From CAYYNP01 sp964472545 (lineage in GTDB: Bacteria; Planctomycetota; Planctomycetia; Pirellulales; Thermoguttaceae), in contig CAYYNP010000143.1 of the NCBI GenBank assembly GCA_964472545.1, forward strand, positions 1 through 23,901: a DNA stretch of 23,901 nucleotides. Reading direction: 5' to 3'. A program made the translations under genes and the position numbers. The notes under the pieces were generated by a model, which saw only the letters and a program-made list of their open reading frames with translations, was not told the origin of the DNA and did not search any database. Positions 22,331-23,901 of the stretch are shown here, piece after piece (position 1 is the first letter of the stretch; the number at the start of each line of letters is the position of its first letter).

Positions 22331-23901
22331 ATGAACGATACTGCAAAGACGACCGTTTTCGCGGCCGTGGCCGTGGTGATTGGGTTGATTGCGTACCTGG
22401 CCGGCCCGGGGCCAAGTGCACCGGTGACGGAATTGGCTTCCGGAGAGCTTCTCTTTCCCGAATTCACCGACCCGGAAAGCGCGGCCGTGGTCGAGATCGT
22501 CAAGTTCGAGGACCAGCAAACGCGTTCGCTGAAGTTGGTCGCCGGCGACGACGAGGAAGTCGCCGTCGCCTCCCACGGCGGATATCCCGGCGGCGACAAG
22601 GCCAAACGCCAACTGAGAGACGTTCGCCAAAACCTGACCGGGCTGAAGGCCGTGGGCGTGGCCTGGGCTCCGGCACTCGAAATGGACGAGGCAGACCAGG
22701 ACGCGGAACAAGCGGCCGAGGGTGAGGGGGAATCCGACGGCGAAGACCAGCCCATTGCCGACAAGAGCGCCCGCGACATCCACAACGAATTCGGCGTTAT
22801 CGATCCCGAAGACGAGGCCCAGACTTCCGATACCGGCGTGGGCACGCGCGTGGTCTTCATGAACAAGGACGAAAACCCGCTGGTCTCGCTGATCATCGGC
22901 AACAAGGTCAAGCACGTCGGCAGCGACGACGACAATCCGATGTCGCCCGAAGAGGGACCGGCCGATCAGTACTACGTTCGCAAGGTCGGTGAGGCCCCGG
23001 TCTTCACCGTGGAGTTGAACCACCAGTATCTGACCACGAACATCGCCGACTGGGTCGATAATGAGGTGATCGACTTCAGCCTGTTCGATCTGAAGGAGAT
23101 GCATCTGGAGGATTACACGTTCGACGAGAGGCTCGTGATGGTCAACCCGCTGCAAGGTCGGTTGATACCCGATCTGCAGTTCAACGGCGAGATGACGCTC
23201 GACTACGACTCCGAGGGCGACACGAAATGGTCGCTGGCCGGCTACCGCGTGGCCGACGCCGAGGGCAACCCCATGGCGGCCCAATTGCCCGAGTTGAAAG
23301 AACTCGACACCGGCGCCTTGGACGAAGTGAAATCGGCCTTGGGCTGGTTGAAGTTCACCGACGTCGACCGCAAGCCAGAAACGATCGAAGCGGACATCAA
23401 AGCCACCGGCACGATTTCGAGACTTCCGGACGACGAGGACCCGTTGCGGCAGCGAGGTTTCTTTCTCGAGATAGCACGGGAGGCCAGCGGCGAGCCGCGA
23501 CAAGATTCGCAAGGCAACGTGCTGGTCGAGAAGATCCGCGGCTACAAGGGAAGTCTGCAGTTTGCTCTGAAAGACGGCCTGGAAGTGACCATGTGGTTCG
23601 GCAAGACGGCCGCCACGACCTCGGGCGAGGACGACGCGGCCGCCACGGAACAAGCCGATCCGGCCGACGGCTCCAGCGCATCAGACGCTGGTGACACAGA
23701 GGCGGACGACAAGCAGCACGATCGCTACGTGATGCTCACCGCCGCGTTCCGGCCGGAGTTGATCCCGCTGCCGGAGTTGGAAGCGTTGCCGCCGGAAGAA
23801 GACGATCCGGCCGGCCCCACCACTCCCGATCCGACGACTCCCGATCCGACAACGCCCGATCCGACAACGCCCGATCCGACAACGCCCGATCCGACAACGC
23901 C
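22331..23901 (+). CDS. DUF4340-type membrane-anchored protein (3' end beyond window)
   Basis: 523 codons are visible and the frame stays open at the right edge. The start MNDTAKTTVFAAVAVVIGLI gives an N-terminal TM (about residues 8-25), after which ELLFPEFTDPESAAVVEIVKF and DQYYVRKVGEAPVFTVEL match the DUF4340 layout (a Lys/Phe beta-rich domain that follows Gld-type permeases). An acidic insert occurs near residues 119-145. The body is beta-rich and exported, and the visible end is a repeat of T-P-D-P-T. GGAGAG a few bases before the ATG supports the start. Its place directly after the GldFG fusion suggests it is a substrate-engaging or assembly partner of that transporter. The exact role of DUF4340 is not established. 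Antisense ORFs over it are shadows. Confidence 0.85.
   Translation, partial: MNDTAKTTVFAAVAVVIGLIAYLAGPGPSAPVTELASGELLFPEFTDPESAAVVEIVKFEDQQTRSLKLVAGDDEEVAVASHGGYPGGDKAKRQLRDVRQNLTGLKAVGVAWAPALEMDEADQDAEQAAEGEGESDGEDQPIADKSARDIHNEFGVIDPEDEAQTSDTGVGTRVVFMNKDENPLVSLIIGNKVKHVGSDDDNPMSPEEGPADQYYVRKVGEAPVFTVELNHQYLTTNIADWVDNEVIDFSLFDLKEMHLEDYTFDERLVMVNPLQGRLIPDLQFNGEMTLDYDSEGDTKWSLAGYRVADAEGNPMAAQLPELKELDTGALDEVKSALGWLKFTDVDRKPETIEADIKATGTISRLPDDEDPLRQRGFFLEIAREASGEPRQDSQGNVLVEKIRGYKGSLQFALKDGLEVTMWFGKTAATTSGEDDAAATEQADPADGSSASDAGDTEADDKQHDRYVMLTAAFRPELIPLPELEALPPEEDDPAGPTTPDPTTPDPTTPDPTTPDPTTPDPTT
23825..23901 (+). repeat. 15-bp tandem repeat encoding Pro-Asp-Pro-Thr-Thr
   Basis: At least five units of CCCGATCCGACAACG (first unit ends GACGACT) run to the window edge. 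The unit is a multiple of three, so copy-number change alters linker length without frameshift. The near-identity of units at DNA level suggests recent expansion by slippage. Confidence 0.9.

Noticed and set aside
20995..22935. 646-residue minus-strand frame opposite the fused permease and DUF4340 genes
   Set aside because: It crosses two real genes and their gap, is rich in Ser/Leu/Arg/His/Val without motifs, and mirrors the codon pattern of the real strand.

Overview
The window is GC-rich bacterial DNA with the gene style of a planctomycete, probably Pirellulales-like. The clues are an exported formylglycine-type sulfatase, PQQ-like beta-propellers opening with a 'FHGPNRDNVS'-type motif, an atypical HGDLQ protein kinase, many TPR/HEAT proteins, low-complexity exported proteins, weak Shine-Dalgarno use, and intergenic inverted repeats. 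This placement is inferred from protein style. No rRNA or tRNA was seen to confirm it.

Layout. 1-1535 (minus): a membrane-anchored TPR protein cut by the window edge, and upstream of it in the same probable operon a single-pass acidic low-complexity protein. 1942-4470 (plus): two tandem paralogous beta-propeller proteins, one a lipoprotein and one with an ordinary signal peptide. 4468-4628: a nested-palindrome, REPIN-like repeat. 4689-5723 (minus): a soluble protein made almost entirely of TPRs. 6140-7072 (plus): an exported protein with four 11-residue repeats, then a small lipoprotein. 7073-7284: an inverted repeat and a triplicated 16-bp repeat between convergent genes. 7285-9678 (minus): a large kinase-like protein. 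9990-12439 (plus): an AftB-like GT-C membrane glycosyltransferase followed 23 bp later by a CBS-HEPN fusion protein. 12641-15809 (minus): nadB (L-aspartate oxidase) and a downstream sulfatase. 16015-18074 (plus): a HEAT-repeat protein translationally coupled to a small membrane protein. 18334-23901 (plus): an ABC ATPase, a fused GldF/GldG-type permease, and a DUF4340-type protein running off the right edge.

The clearest multi-gene system is the last one: ATPase, fused permease/auxiliary subunit and DUF4340 protein form a Gld-like ABC export or envelope module. nadB is the only recognisable central-metabolism gene (de novo NAD synthesis). The most interesting single protein is the CBS-HEPN fusion at 11648-12439. 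It keeps the R-N-x3-H motif of HEPN ribonucleases behind a probable nucleotide-sensing CBS pair, and could be a ligand-gated RNase. No partner antitoxin or defence island is visible, so this is a hypothesis.

Intergenic stretches longer than 300 bp are 1536-1941, 5724-6139 and 9679-9989. No CRISPR array, integrase, transposase or RNA gene was found.
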